Shown one piece after another: positions 12,728 to 19,912 of a DNA stretch of 64,000 bases (positions within the stretch are counted from its first letter, which is position 1; each line of letters begins with the position of its first letter). The position numbers were made by a program, and so were the translations under genes. The notes beneath the pieces are model-generated. The model ran no database searches. It was given only the letters and a program-made list of their open reading frames with translations, and was not told the DNA's origin. Source of the stretch: a virus; IMG/VR virus record IMGVR_UViG_3300045970_000794, positions 64,001 through 128,000 of that record. One strand, written 5' to 3'.

Positions 12728-12798
12728 ACTCGATAGGAGAATCGAACTCCTATTTAAAGCTTGAAAAGCTTCCGTCCTAACCGTTAGACGAATCGAGC
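12728..12798 (-). tRNA. tRNA-Glu(TTC)
   Basis: A conventional 71-nt tRNA: acceptor GCTCGAT/ATCGAGT, D-arm GTCTAACGGTTAGGAC, anticodon stem GAAGC/GCTTT with loop TTTTCAA (TTC), T-arm AGGAG-TTCGATT-CTCCT. Confidence 0.92.
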
Positions 12799-12959
12799 AT
12801 ATGACACAGGAAAACTTTGTTTTCAAATTTTCAGATTTTGATTTTTAAGTTTGCTGAATGTTTCCTTTAGTCACTTTGTAAACAGGCTAGTTACTTTAAC
12901 ACTACTGAATTTTAAATTTAGTTTGTTTTTAGTTTTGCTGAACCTAACCTTAATCCCGT

Positions 12960-13051
12960 GGCCCCCGCTGGATTTGAACCAGCACCTATCTTGCGATATG
13001 CTCTCGAATCATTTCTATAAATAGAAGTTATTCTCCTTGAGCTAGGTGACC
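12960..13051 (-). tRNA. Expanded tRNA-like RNA with GNRA hairpin
   Basis: A 92-nt element: acceptor GGTCACC/GGGGGCC (one mismatch) and a perfect T-arm GCTGG-TTCAAAT-CCAGC. GCTC and GAGC can pair as a D-stem, but they enclose about 35 nt containing a TTCTA-TTTA-TAGAA hairpin. This is followed by ATATC-GCAA-GATA just before the T-arm. No confident anticodon. It shares its layout with 13398-13494 and 13510-13612. Confidence 0.45.
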
Positions 13052-13054
13052 GTG

Positions 13055-13390
13055 ATTTTAGGGATTTTACTTATCTTACGATAGCTGTATCCATTACTGG
13101 TAACTTCATCCCTAAAATTGTGCTTCGAATTCAGTTTGACTGTAGTTCACTAGCTACCACTCATTTTATTGAGCTCACTATGAACAATTCGAAGTGTTTG
13201 TTTGTCTGGGAATCGGCACCCAGAATAGCCTACTATTCACATTTTTATTTTAACAACCCTAAGATGATTCCTTATCGGATAAGCTGGATTCTCAAATCCG
13301 ACAGTAAGGTTGCGTTAGCTAACCAATTATCATTACATTATTGCCGCTCACCATAACGGGTGAACCATAACTACATCTGCTAGACCAAAC
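13055..13390 (-). ncRNA. Large multi-hairpin noncoding RNA candidate
   Basis: About 335 nt without credible coding potential but dense in helices. There is an 11-bp perfect inverted repeat (13055-13065/13108-13118) enclosing TATC-GTAA-GATA, and a 9-bp repeat CTTCGAATT/AATTCGAAG (13123-13131/13186-13194) with nested GTTCA/TGAAC and CTCA/TGAG. Further hairpins are CTGGG/CCCAG (13206-13223), CTTATC/GATAAG and TCAC/GTGA. Its position in a phage tRNA cluster recalls large ornate RNAs such as GOLLD and ROOL, but I cannot assign it. Confidence 0.5.
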
Positions 13391-13397
13391 AATTTGT

Positions 13398-13494
13398 GCC
13401 CGATGGAGGACTCGCACGCTCCACTCTATCTTTCGATATACTCTAGTATCCATTATTATTATAATATGGTAGTACCACTTTAAGTTAATCGGGC
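13398..13494 (-). tRNA. Expanded tRNA-like RNA with GNRA hairpin
   Basis: A 97-nt element: perfect 7-bp acceptor GCCCGAT/ATCGGGC. The T-arm-like GGAG...CTCC has loop GTGCGAGT instead of TTCGAGT. The interior holds CCAT/ATGG and ATAC/GTAT hairpins and the recurrent ATATC-GAAA-GATA directly before the T-arm region. No confident anticodon. Confidence 0.45.
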
Positions 13495-13509
13495 TTATTC
13501 AATATTTGT

Positions 13510-13612
13510 GGAGTCCGCTGGAATTGAACCAGCACTGCAATTTCTTGGCGTGCTTGAATTAATAGATTAGCTAAAAGCTTCTCATGAGTATTCTCCCTTA
13601 CACTAGGACCCC
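13510..13612 (-). tRNA. Expanded tRNA-like RNA, possible Lys(TTT)
   Basis: A 103-nt element: acceptor GGGGTCC/GGACTCC, a good D-arm GTGT-AAGGGAGA-ATAC and a perfect T-arm GCTGG-TTCAATT-CCAGC. The segment AGC-TTTTA-GCT offers loop CTTTTAG (TTT, Lys), but the 5-bp anticodon stem is incomplete. About 35 extra nt precede the T-arm, including CACGCCAAGAAATTGCAGTG. Confidence 0.45.
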
Positions 13613-13918
13613 AGTTGTGACGGAATGATGATTTATAGATAATTTTACGTGCTACCTAGAAACACCAGTTTTTCACACAGACCACCCGTGAACCCCTTTA
13701 TAACGTAATCATGTTACCCACTTTTTTTAAATTCTCTCATCCGCATAGCCTTTCAGCATTTTTTCATCGGACAAATTAATTAGGAAAACTGGAAGAAAAA
13801 CCCGCCGTTCAAATCTAAATTTTTACGGTTTGCAGAAATCATTCCTTACACTTCTTCAAAGAACTAGTTCTTAAATTTATAAAAGTTTGTAACTTAAATA
13901 TATTTTTAGAACGAATTG
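13613..13918 (-). other. Noncoding transcribed leader of tRNA cluster 2
   Basis: About 300 nt between the cluster promoter and the first tRNA-like gene. No gene is seen. Local pairing includes TCCG/CGGA around an AAAGGCTATG loop, and ACCG/CGG(C)GGT around a TTTAGATTTGAA loop. It may be part of the structured RNA system of the cluster or a processed leader. Confidence 0.4.
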
Positions 13919-13924
13919 ACTTTG

Positions 13925-13955
13925 CAAATTTACAAACTATTTTATTAAAAAGCAA
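13925..13955 (-). promoter_or_regulatory. Strong Bacteroidota-type promoter of tRNA cluster 2
   Basis: TTG (13955-13953), 20-bp spacer, TAAATTTG (13932-13925). The surrounding about 40 bp is nearly identical to the tRNA cluster 1 promoter at 4863-4893. Confidence 0.87.
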
Positions 13956-13974
13956 GTTTTTTTGCAATTATTTT

Positions 13975-14244
13975 TTAATTATTTTTCTTTTCATTCATTT
14001 CCAATGGTTTAACCATGATAAAAATATGGTGTCTGAGTTGGATATGGTGAAAAACTCTATCCACAGAGTAATATGGTCCATTATAATTAAAATAAACTAT
14101 ATCACCTTCATTTGGTATTAATTTTGATTTAAACCTAACTTTCAACGTTTCATGATTACCATCTTTACCAGCAATCGCAAACGTAATGATTGGCTTCCAA
14201 CTCATCAACCAATGATATGTTATTACAACCCATTTAAATAGCAT
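13975..14244 (-). CDS. Hypothetical small protein
   Basis: An 89-aa protein beginning MLFKWVVITYHWLMSWKPII, mostly beta in character with NEGDIVYFNYNGPYYSVDRV. Its start overlaps the stop of the bS21 gene (TAATG), so translation is probably coupled. No family recognised; the internal Met at position 14 could be the real start. Confidence 0.65.
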   Translation of the reverse strand: MLFKWVVITYHWLMSWKPIITFAIAGKDGNHETLKVRFKSKLIPNEGDIVYFNYNGPYYSVDRVFHHIQLRHHIFIMVKPLEMNEKKNN

Positions 14245-14429
14245 TAATCTAGATTTTTTTTGGATTGAATGTAAATGGCTTTCTTTTTATTAAGCCTTTT
14301 CTTAACTGATGGTTTTTCGAAATAAACTAAACCCTTTAGTTTTTCAACTAATTTAGTTTTTTTAACCTTAACTTTGAATATTTTTAAGGCTTTATCTATA
14401 CCACCATCTTTTACTGGTATTATTAACAT
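14244..14429 (-). CDS. rpsU: Ribosomal protein bS21 homologue
   Basis: A 61-aa basic protein with the bS21 pattern: MLIIPVKDGGIDKALKIFKV, then KTKLVEKLKGLVYFEKPSVK, ending KRLNKKKAIYIQSKKNLD. It matches Bacteroidota bS21 in length, in FEKPS and in the AIYxQ tail. bS21 sits on the 30S platform near the 16S 3' end. In Bacteroidota it helps hide the anti-Shine-Dalgarno sequence, and phage copies are thought to replace the host protein on ribosomes. It is followed by an overlapping small gene and preceded by coaE. Confidence 0.92.
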   Translation of the reverse strand: MLIIPVKDGGIDKALKIFKVKVKKTKLVEKLKGLVYFEKPSVKKRLNKKKAIYIQSKKNLD

Positions 14430-14433
14430 ACGT

Positions 14434-15036
14434 TTATTTATTTAATTTACTCGTTATTTTTCGTAGTAATCTATCAGTTGAAGTGATTTGAGGAAGAACA
14501 TCAATCATATCACCACCATTAAATATGATGATATCAGATTTAGCCATTTTTTCATCATCACTCATCTGATTTGAGATTCTATCCATTATTTCAACCTCAC
14601 TTAATGTACCTCTAGTCACTGCCCGCTTAATTCTAAGTTCAAGTGGGCAATATACTGTAATAATAAAATCAAAATTAGACTCACCATTAGTTTCAAATAA
14701 TATTGCAGATTCACATAAAATATATGGTGATGTTTGTTCATTAACCCATTCTTCAAATTTTTGACGAAGAACTGGTAATATTATTAAATGTAATTCACTT
14801 AACTTTGATTTATCATTAAACATGATACTACTTATTTTTTTTACATTTATTTTATCAAATTCATCATAAATATCTTCACCAAAAAGTGCCTTAACTTTTA
14901 ATTTCACATCTAACACATCATAACAAGCCTTAGCCTCAATGTCTGTATTATATATTGGAATACCCAAATTATTGAATTTTCGGCAAACATATGATTTACC
15001 ACACCCAATACCGCCAGTAATTGCTACTTTTATCAT
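14434..15036 (-). CDS. coaE: Dephospho-CoA kinase
   Basis: A 200-aa protein of the expected CoaE length. The P-loop is VAITGGIGCGKSYVCRKFNN at residues 4-23. Family motifs follow: NTDIEAKACYDVLD (CoA-binding), LILPVLRQKFEEWVNEQ, LCESAILFETN (Walker B region) and VYCPLELRIKRAVTRG with lid residues. It phosphorylates dephospho-CoA in the last step of CoA synthesis. It overlaps or abuts its neighbours by a few nt, so it is in the M20 peptidase-bS21 operon. Its use to the phage is unclear. Confidence 0.9.
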   Translation of the reverse strand: MIKVAITGGIGCGKSYVCRKFNNLGIPIYNTDIEAKACYDVLDVKLKVKALFGEDIYDEFDKINVKKISSIMFNDKSKLSELHLIILPVLRQKFEEWVNEQTSPYILCESAILFETNGESNFDFIITVYCPLELRIKRAVTRGTLSEVEIMDRISNQMSDDEKMAKSDIIIFNGGDMIDVLPQITSTDRLLRKITSKLNK

Positions 15037-15038
15037 AA

Positions 15039-15878
15039 TTAATCAAATAAAATTTTACTAATAGGTTGAATAGCCTTTTTATGTTTAAATTTATACTTAT
15101 TATTCCCAAGTAATTGAATTATCTCAAGACCCAGATTGGAAGCTTTAACCGTATCCTCATAAACAACAAACTCAGTAGCACTATGCCAATCATAATATCC
15201 AGCAAACAAATTCATACAATTAAAATCAAAACTGCGTTTAATCGCAAATACATCGGTAAATGGGTCAGTATCTCGAATATTAGAAATACCATATCTTAAT
15301 AATATTGGGTCAACTAGTTTAAAGAACTCTCTATTAAATAGTTGCGTCCTATTTGAAACATATGATAACCAATCAGAACCTGGTGCATCAAATTCAATCG
15401 CATATCCAACACTATTGAATATATCAACATCAGCATTTCTGGAGCCAAGACAACCAATTTCTTCACCTTTAAAAAATGCACCAATAATATTATCAGTTTT
15501 ACTTATTATATCTAAACAAATTGCTATACCAGCTTTATCATCACCGCCAACACCAGTAATAGAATCTATACCTTGTTTTAATGGGTTCAGTGCCGTTAAA
15601 ATAGTTTTATTTTTATAAAATTTTTCATTGATTTTTAATTTTACATCTTTTTCAACCAGCTCACGATGCTCTTGAACGGTATCCATATGTGCAATCACAC
15701 ATGGGAAATACTCACCTTCACCAACTTTACCTTTTTTAAGATAAACATTACCATATGAATCAAGAATTACTGGTATAGAATTTTTAACTCCCCAAGAAAT
15801 TAAAAAATCAATCATCCGTTTTTCATAGTTATAAACGGTTGGAACTGCTAGTACTTCTTTCAATAATTCTATGTCCAT
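15039..15878 (-). CDS. M20-family zinc metallopeptidase (PepT-like)
   Basis: A 279-aa protein with the di-zinc ligands of M20 enzymes in order: AHMDTV, GVGGDDKAG, FFKGEEIGCLGS (catalytic Glu-Glu), EFDAPGS and a final WHSATE His. The start MDIELLKEVLAVPTVYNYEK is typical of the family. It is shorter than tripeptidase T, because the dimerisation domain is reduced. Probably a cytoplasmic peptidase or amidohydrolase. It is the first gene of an operon with coaE and rpsU and has a perfect promoter. Confidence 0.85.
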   Translation of the reverse strand: MDIELLKEVLAVPTVYNYEKRMIDFLISWGVKNSIPVILDSYGNVYLKKGKVGEGEYFPCVIAHMDTVQEHRELVEKDVKLKINEKFYKNKTILTALNPLKQGIDSITGVGGDDKAGIAICLDIISKTDNIIGAFFKGEEIGCLGSRNADVDIFNSVGYAIEFDAPGSDWLSYVSNRTQLFNREFFKLVDPILLRYGISNIRDTDPFTDVFAIKRSFDFNCMNLFAGYYDWHSATEFVVYEDTVKASNLGLEIIQLLGNNKYKFKHKKAIQPISKILFD

Positions 15879-15893
15879 AATTTAATTTTTATG

Positions 15894-15924
15894 CAAAGAT
15901 ATGTAAATTATATGTAAAAACCAA
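15894..15924 (-). promoter_or_regulatory. Bacteroidota-type promoter
   Basis: TTG (15924-15922), 20-bp spacer, TATCTTTG (15901-15894). Drives the M20 peptidase-coaE-rpsU operon. Confidence 0.87.
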
Positions 15925-15995
15925 ATATTAAAGTATTTATTTTAAAATAAAACTCATTATATTGAAATAATAACAATTATTAAAAAACATTAATT

Positions 15996-16145
15996 ATGTA
16001 TCTATTCGGATGTGGATGTGGTAAAAAGAGAGATAATGTAAGGACTAGACCACAGGTAACTAAACCTGTTCAAACCCCTACACCTCCACCAACTAATCCA
16101 CCTAAAACAAACCAATCAAACGGCTACCAAGGTCAAGGTAGTTAA
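15996..16145 (+). CDS. Small Cys/Pro-rich protein
   Basis: A 49-aa plus-strand protein beginning MYLFGCGCGKKRDNVRTRPQ, with a proline-threonine tract (PTPPPTNPPKTNQ) and a Gly/Gln tail. One of the few plus-strand genes, between two divergent or convergent minus-strand units. An intrinsic terminator follows 6 nt after its stop, which supports a real gene. The GCGCG motif could bind metal. Function unknown. Confidence 0.6.
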   Translation: MYLFGCGCGKKRDNVRTRPQVTKPVQTPTPPPTNPPKTNQSNGYQGQGS

Positions 16146-16151
16146 AATAAA

Positions 16152-16175
16152 AAGCCAGATTACTCTGGCTTTTTC
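16152..16175. terminator. Intrinsic terminator, plus strand, possibly bidirectional
   Basis: Hairpin AAGCCAGA-TTAC-TCTGGCTT followed by TTTT on the plus strand. An A-rich flank also gives T residues on the minus strand. It separates the small plus-strand gene from the convergent HNH gene. Confidence 0.85.
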
Positions 16176-16176
16176 G

Positions 16177-16755
16177 TCAATAATTAATTGAACATTTGCG
16201 GTCTTCCCAATAATCATGTATTATTTTACAAAAATCAAGCATTTCTTGATGAGTCATATTATTTTTAGTATGATTAGCACTTATACTAATAAATTGAATA
16301 TTTCCTTTAATGTACCCTTTTTTAGAATCAATTCTGTCTAATGAAGCGGTATTATTATAATTGCAACCACATTCATTTTTTCGATTGGATTTATGTTTTA
16401 ATTCAACACCAGTATAAACACATAAACCTTTTTGTGAAGTCCACTGAGTTAATAAATCATCTAGGGTTATTGTACATTCAATATTTTTTTCTTTTTGTCT
16501 AATTTTTATACGTCTTAGATATTCTCTAAATTTAGTATATTCATCACATTTAATAATCTTTAAATTTTCATTGTGTTGACCATAGAAATTTTTTAATACT
16601 TCATAATAGGTTGCACTACAATTTAAAGAACAAAAATTTTTCCTACCAATTTTATTATTGCGTCTAACTTCAGAACCATCTTTCATAAATTTAGACCCAC
16701 ATTTTTCACAAATAACTTCAATTTGTGGTCGTTGATATTTCTTTTTATTTTCCAT
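16177..16755 (-). CDS. HNH-type homing endonuclease
   Basis: A 192-aa protein beginning MENKKKYQRPQIEVICEKCG. The N-terminal zinc finger has CEKC and NFCSLNCS. The C-terminal domain contains LCVYTGVELKHKS, then ASLDRIDSKKGYIKGNIQFI and a final conserved NHTKNNMTHQEMLDF. This is a variant HNH layout often seen in phage homing nucleases. It lies just downstream of tmRNA in transcript orientation. The longer frame to 16803 has no support. Confidence 0.8.
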   Translation of the reverse strand: MENKKKYQRPQIEVICEKCGSKFMKDGSEVRRNNKIGRKNFCSLNCSATYYEVLKNFYGQHNENLKIIKCDEYTKFREYLRRIKIRQKEKNIECTITLDDLLTQWTSQKGLCVYTGVELKHKSNRKNECGCNYNNTASLDRIDSKKGYIKGNIQFISISANHTKNNMTHQEMLDFCKIIHDYWEDRKCSINY

Positions 16756-16802
16756 AATAATAAATATCCCCACAATATAAAAACGCCCAGCTCCACGTGT
16801 CA

Positions 16803-16830
16803 TAAAATAAAAAAAGTGCCATTGGCACTT
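16803..16830 (-). terminator. Intrinsic terminator of tmRNA
   Basis: Hairpin AAGTGCC-AAT-GGCACTT followed on the minus strand by TTTTTTTATTTT. It lies about 120 nt downstream of the mature tmRNA 3' end. Confidence 0.85.
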
Positions 16831-16950
16831 TTCATATTAATATAAACCAAAATGTTAGTTTATCATAAAAGTAATAGTTTGTTAGTATTTAGTCGAATTT
16901 ATTCAATTCGTGTAGTGCATACCACGTACAGGTAACTAACCTAATGCACC

Positions 16951-17364
16951 TGGAGTTGGAGGGTAATGAACCCTCGTCTTACGAGCTCTTCAATAATATT
17001 CTACATGCTTAGGATTAAGTTTTCTTACTTACCAAAAATATTTAGTTGATTTATGTCACGGTTCAACTACTAAAACCGAGTGTTAATTAGACACCGACAC
17101 TACGGTGCTTTTTTTGTCATTCTTACTCTACTTACACTAAACTAAGTAAAGACTCAGCTTAATGTCATTGAGCAATGACCCGTCTGGCTTCAGTTAGGCA
17201 GCCATCGCCTCTCCAGCAAAAACACCACATGTGGCGTTTGCAAGGAAGTTTTCGTCAACAGATAATTCGTTGCCAGTTACTATTTTGATAGGTTTTTAAG
17301 TGTTTCCATCTAACACTGCATGCTAATTATTTACGACTACACGTAATCTAATCATTTCAACCCC
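16951..17364 (-). ncRNA. ssrA: Transfer-messenger RNA (tmRNA)
   Basis: A 414-nt RNA. The 5' GGGGTTG pairs with the 3' CAACTCC acceptor strand; the 3' end has T-arm GAGGG-TTCATTA-CCCTC. GCATGC near the 5' end and GCATGT near the 3' end form helix P2. A tag frame runs from about 17274 to a TAA at 17194: GNELSVDENFLANATCGVFA then GEAMAA. The AMAA end is a Clp-type degron, and a Gly start is typical of Bacteroidota tags. The tag is longer than the common 10-15 residues. The exact resume codon (ACT or GGC) is uncertain. It sits beside clpP. Confidence 0.92.
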
Positions 17365-17369
17365 GTGTT

Positions 17370-17393
17370 CTGATAAATATAGCGATTTATCAG
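17370..17393 (-). promoter_or_regulatory. Perfect inverted repeat just upstream of tmRNA
   Basis: CTGATAAAT-6nt-ATTTATCAG immediately precedes the tmRNA 5' end. It may be an RNase III-type processing stem or an operator. It has no T-tract, so it is not a terminator. Confidence 0.45.
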
Positions 17394-17412
17394 AAAATGT
17401 AAAGAACGTTAA

Positions 17413-18078
17413 TTATATTTTCTTTTTTGAAACAACAATTTCATCAATGATACCATAATCCTTTGCCTCAACAGCTGTTAACCATTTATCTCTAGTTGCA
17501 TCAGCTTTAACTTCATCAGCAGTTTTACAACAAGCATCACCTAAAATACCGAAAAGAATATCATTGTATTTTTTAGTTTCAGACATTGTAATTTCCATAT
17601 CTTGAATATTACCAACAGCACCAGCAGATACTTGATGTAACATTACTTTACTATAACGTAAACTAGAACGTTTTCCTTTAGTACCTTTAGCCAATAAAAT
17701 TGAACCCATAGATGCGCACATACCAGTATTAACTGTTACTATATCACATTCAATTATATCCATAACATCAACAATTGAAAGTCCAGATTTAACACATCCA
17801 CCTGGTGTATCAATATGCATTCTAATGTCTCTCTTTTCTTGATTATCCATAAACATTAATTGAGCTTGAATAATACTAGCCATAATCTCATCAACAGGTC
17901 TGGCAATCCAAATAATTCTATCCATCATTAACCTAGAAAAAATATCCATTTGGGTTACCCTTAATTGTCTTTCTTCTAGAATATAAGGTGTCATGGAATT
18001 CTCATATCGATATAGATTCAACCCAGAAATACCAGCATGCTTAGTAGCATATTTTTTAAATTCATCGTGTTCACTCAT
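17413..18078 (-). CDS. clpP: ClpP serine protease subunit
   Basis: A 221-aa protein of ClpP length and fold. Catalytic triad in context: Ser in TGMCASMGSILLAKG, His in SKVMLHQVSAGAVG, Asp in ATRDKWLTAVEAKDYGIIDE. The substrate-groove motif HIDTPGGCVKSG precedes the Ser. ClpP barrels degrade proteins delivered by ClpX or ClpA. No unfoldase gene is seen here, so the host's would be used. The neighbouring tmRNA supplies a Clp-type tag, suggesting a paired rescue-and-degrade module; ClpP may alternatively act in virion maturation. Confidence 0.92.
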   Translation of the reverse strand: MSEHDEFKKYATKHAGISGLNLYRYENSMTPYILEERQLRVTQMDIFSRLMMDRIIWIARPVDEIMASIIQAQLMFMDNQEKRDIRMHIDTPGGCVKSGLSIVDVMDIIECDIVTVNTGMCASMGSILLAKGTKGKRSSLRYSKVMLHQVSAGAVGNIQDMEITMSETKKYNDILFGILGDACCKTADEVKADATRDKWLTAVEAKDYGIIDEIVVSKKKI

Positions 18079-18090
18079 ATTTTTTTTAAT

Positions 18091-18350
18091 TTAAGTTGTG
18101 TGTATAAATAATGGTGTATTATCACCGAACCAAGCTGAAAGTGTATTAAATTCGAAATATTCTACAGCTTCTTCATATTCCATTCCTTTTTCAACTAATA
18201 TGTTAATGTATTTATCATAATCATATGTAACCACAGCATTAACACCATTCCAACCCTATAAGCTATACCAATAATAGCTTCCTCGTATTCATCATATAAA
18301 ATAGCTTCTTCATTATGTTCAGCTACTTGTTCACGTGTCCATTCACCCAT
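18091..18350 (-). pseudogene. Frameshifted small conserved phage protein
   Basis: From ATG 18350 the frame reads MGEWTREQVAEHNEEAILYD then EYEEAIIGIAY. At TATAGGGTTGG it needs a -1 shift to continue as GWNGVNAVVTYDYDKYINIL ... EEAVEYFEFNTLSAWFGDNT, ending at 18091. The joined 85-aa product looks like a small protein found in many phages. Unshifted, it stops after 51 residues in unrelated sequence. A lost G in the GGG run is the simplest reading; no canonical slippery heptamer is present. Confidence 0.7.
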
Positions 18351-18352
18351 TA

Positions 18353-18835
18353 CTAGAATACTTCACTATCATTAGAATCATTAACTTTCAAATCTGGTTC
18401 AGAATCTGGGTCAATTTCACCATCTTTTTTCTTTTTCTCGTGTTCAAACAACGTTTTAATTGTTTCATGCACTCTTTCACAGATTGGGAAAGTATATTTG
18501 TTGATTACACCAGTGTAAACGCACATATCTGGTTTCTCAATTGTGATTTTACCACTTTCAAGACTGCAATGTATACCAGCAATTAATGTTTCAGCAACAA
18601 TAAGTTTTTGCTGTTCTTCTAATTTATCAAAGATAACTTCATTAATTACAATGACAATATCAATACTTGTCATATGGGTAACTAAATCATTAGCTTTAAT
18701 AGGTTTACCAATTTCTTTTAATGAATTATTGGCCAAAATTTTAATACTAATTTTACTTTCACCTAAACTAGATGCTTTTATTACTTGATTGAAGATTTCT
18801 TCATTCTCATGCTCAATTTCATTATATGTTGCCAT
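18353..18835 (-). CDS. Hypothetical protein, possibly a degenerate phage metallopeptidase
   Basis: A 160-aa protein. The segment IVIVINEVIFDKLEEQQKLI, then VAETLIAGIHCSLESGKITI and EKPDM, resembles the layout of small phage metallopeptidase-like proteins (strand, EEQ, helix with HExxH, beta hairpin). The helix lacks the HExxH ligands, so it would be inactive. The acidic C-terminus is low-complexity. It ends in TAG. The family suggestion is tentative. Confidence 0.6.
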   Translation of the reverse strand: MATYNEIEHENEEIFNQVIKASSLGESKISIKILANNSLKEIGKPIKANDLVTHMTSIDIVIVINEVIFDKLEEQQKLIVAETLIAGIHCSLESGKITIEKPDMCVYTGVINKYTFPICERVHETIKTLFEHEKKKKDGEIDPDSEPDLKVNDSNDSEVF

Positions 18836-18866
18836 AAAAATAATTTAATTTAATATTATTGTTTGG

Positions 18867-18897
18867 CAAAAATACTATATTTATTTCCCTTTGTCCA
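18867..18897 (-). promoter_or_regulatory. Weak Bacteroidota-type promoter
   Basis: TATTTTTG at 18874-18867 matches the -7 consensus with correct spacing to the gene at 18835. The -33 position reads TGG rather than TTG. Confidence 0.5.
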
Positions 18898-19912
18898 CTA
18901 ATTTCTTCATTTTTTTTAAAATTTCTTTATATTCACTTGAAATATTCTTCGGAACTTCTATACTAGTAACCACATACAAGTCACCTCTACCTTGATTACC
19001 TCTAATATTTAATCCTTTACCTTGTAATCTAAATTGTCTATCAATATCAGTACCCTCTGGTATGTTAATTTTAACAATCGAGCCATCAATGGTTGGAACT
19101 TCAATATCAGAACCCAAAACTAATTCATAATATTTAGCTTTATACTTATAAATTAAGTTATTTTCACTCCTAATGAAGATATCATGAGGTAATTCTTCAA
19201 TTAAAATGTGTAAATCACCAGGTTTATCACCTTTTCTAATTTCACTTCCCCCACCATTAGAAACAAATGTATCACCATTAATTAAACCACACGGTAAATC
19301 AAACTCAAACTCAACTTCATTCATTAACGTACCAGACCCACCACATTTTTCACATGGTTTTAGTATAATTTCACCCTCACCACCACAACTTCTACATACA
19401 AAACTTTGATGTATAATACCCATTGCCGATTGTTGAACTATTGTTTCCATACCACTTCCATTACACACTGTACATGACTTAAAATCACCGCCAGTTCCAT
19501 GACATGAATCACACTTAATTAACCTATTATATTTAATAGTCTTATGTGTACCATTGTGAATATCCTCTAGTGTTAGACTAACTTTAACTCTAAGCGTTTG
19601 TCCAACCCTAATATTACGTTGTTGACGATTTCTACCCATGAATTGATTAATAATATTATGAATATCAACGTTTGATGCGTTATTTTGATGTCCTCTTACG
19701 GAACCAGTAGTATCAAACATTTGTTTCTTTTCTGGGTCAGATAGAACTGAATATGCATCAGAAATCTCTTTGAATTTTTCTTCAGCTTCTTTATTATCTA
19801 GATTTTTATCTGGATGATATTGAAAAGCCTTTTTCCTGTAAGATTTTTTAATTTCTTCGTCAGTTGCATTTCTTTCAACACCTAAAATAGCATAATAATC
19901 TTTATTTTCCAT
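18881..19912 (-). CDS. dnaJ: DnaJ (Hsp40) co-chaperone
   Basis: A 343-aa type I Hsp40. The J-domain (residues 4-70) has [20 protein letters not shown] and the HPD motif (YHPDKN). The Gly/Phe linker is short and Asn/Gln/Arg-rich ([12 protein letters not shown]). The zinc domain has all four CxxCxGxG-type motifs ([32 protein letters not shown]), then two C-terminal beta domains. No phage DnaK or GrpE is seen, so it would steer host DnaK. It overlaps the HAD gene by 11 nt in one operon. Confidence 0.93.
   Translation of the reverse strand: MENKDYYAILGVERNATDEEIKKSYRKKAFQYHPDKNLDNKEAEEKFKEISDAYSVLSDPEKKQMFDTTGSVRGHQNNASNVDIHNIINQFMGRNRQQRNIRVGQTLRVKVSLTLEDIHNGTHKTIKYNRLIKCDSCHGTGGDFKSCTVCNGSGMETIVQQSAMGIIHQSFVCRSCGGEGEIILKPCEKCGGSGTLMNEVEFEFDLPCGLINGDTFVSNGGGSEIRKGDKPGDLHILIEELPHDIFIRSENNLIYKYKAKYYELVLGSDIEVPTIDGSIVKINIPEGTDIDRQFRLQGKGLNIRGNQGRGDLYVVTSIEVPKNISSEYKEILKKMKKLVDKGK

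Larger units (their letters stand above)
12074..12951 (-). repeat. Three copies of a 17-bp motif in tRNA cluster 2
   Basis: The plus strand carries TTGCTGAATGTAACCTT (12074-12090), TTGCTGAATGTTTCCTT (12851-12867) and TTGCTGAACCTAACCTT (12935-12951). Two copies lie just 3' of tRNA-like genes in transcript orientation. They could be processing signals, protein sites or traces of cassette duplication. Confidence 0.5.

Noticed and set aside
13120-13356. Plus-strand 78-codon frame
   Set aside because: It overlaps a dense set of perfect inverted repeats better explained as structured RNA; no promoter or start context.
17370-17393. Terminator upstream of tmRNA
   Set aside because: The hairpin is AT-rich with no T-tract in either useful direction; processing stem or operator is more likely.
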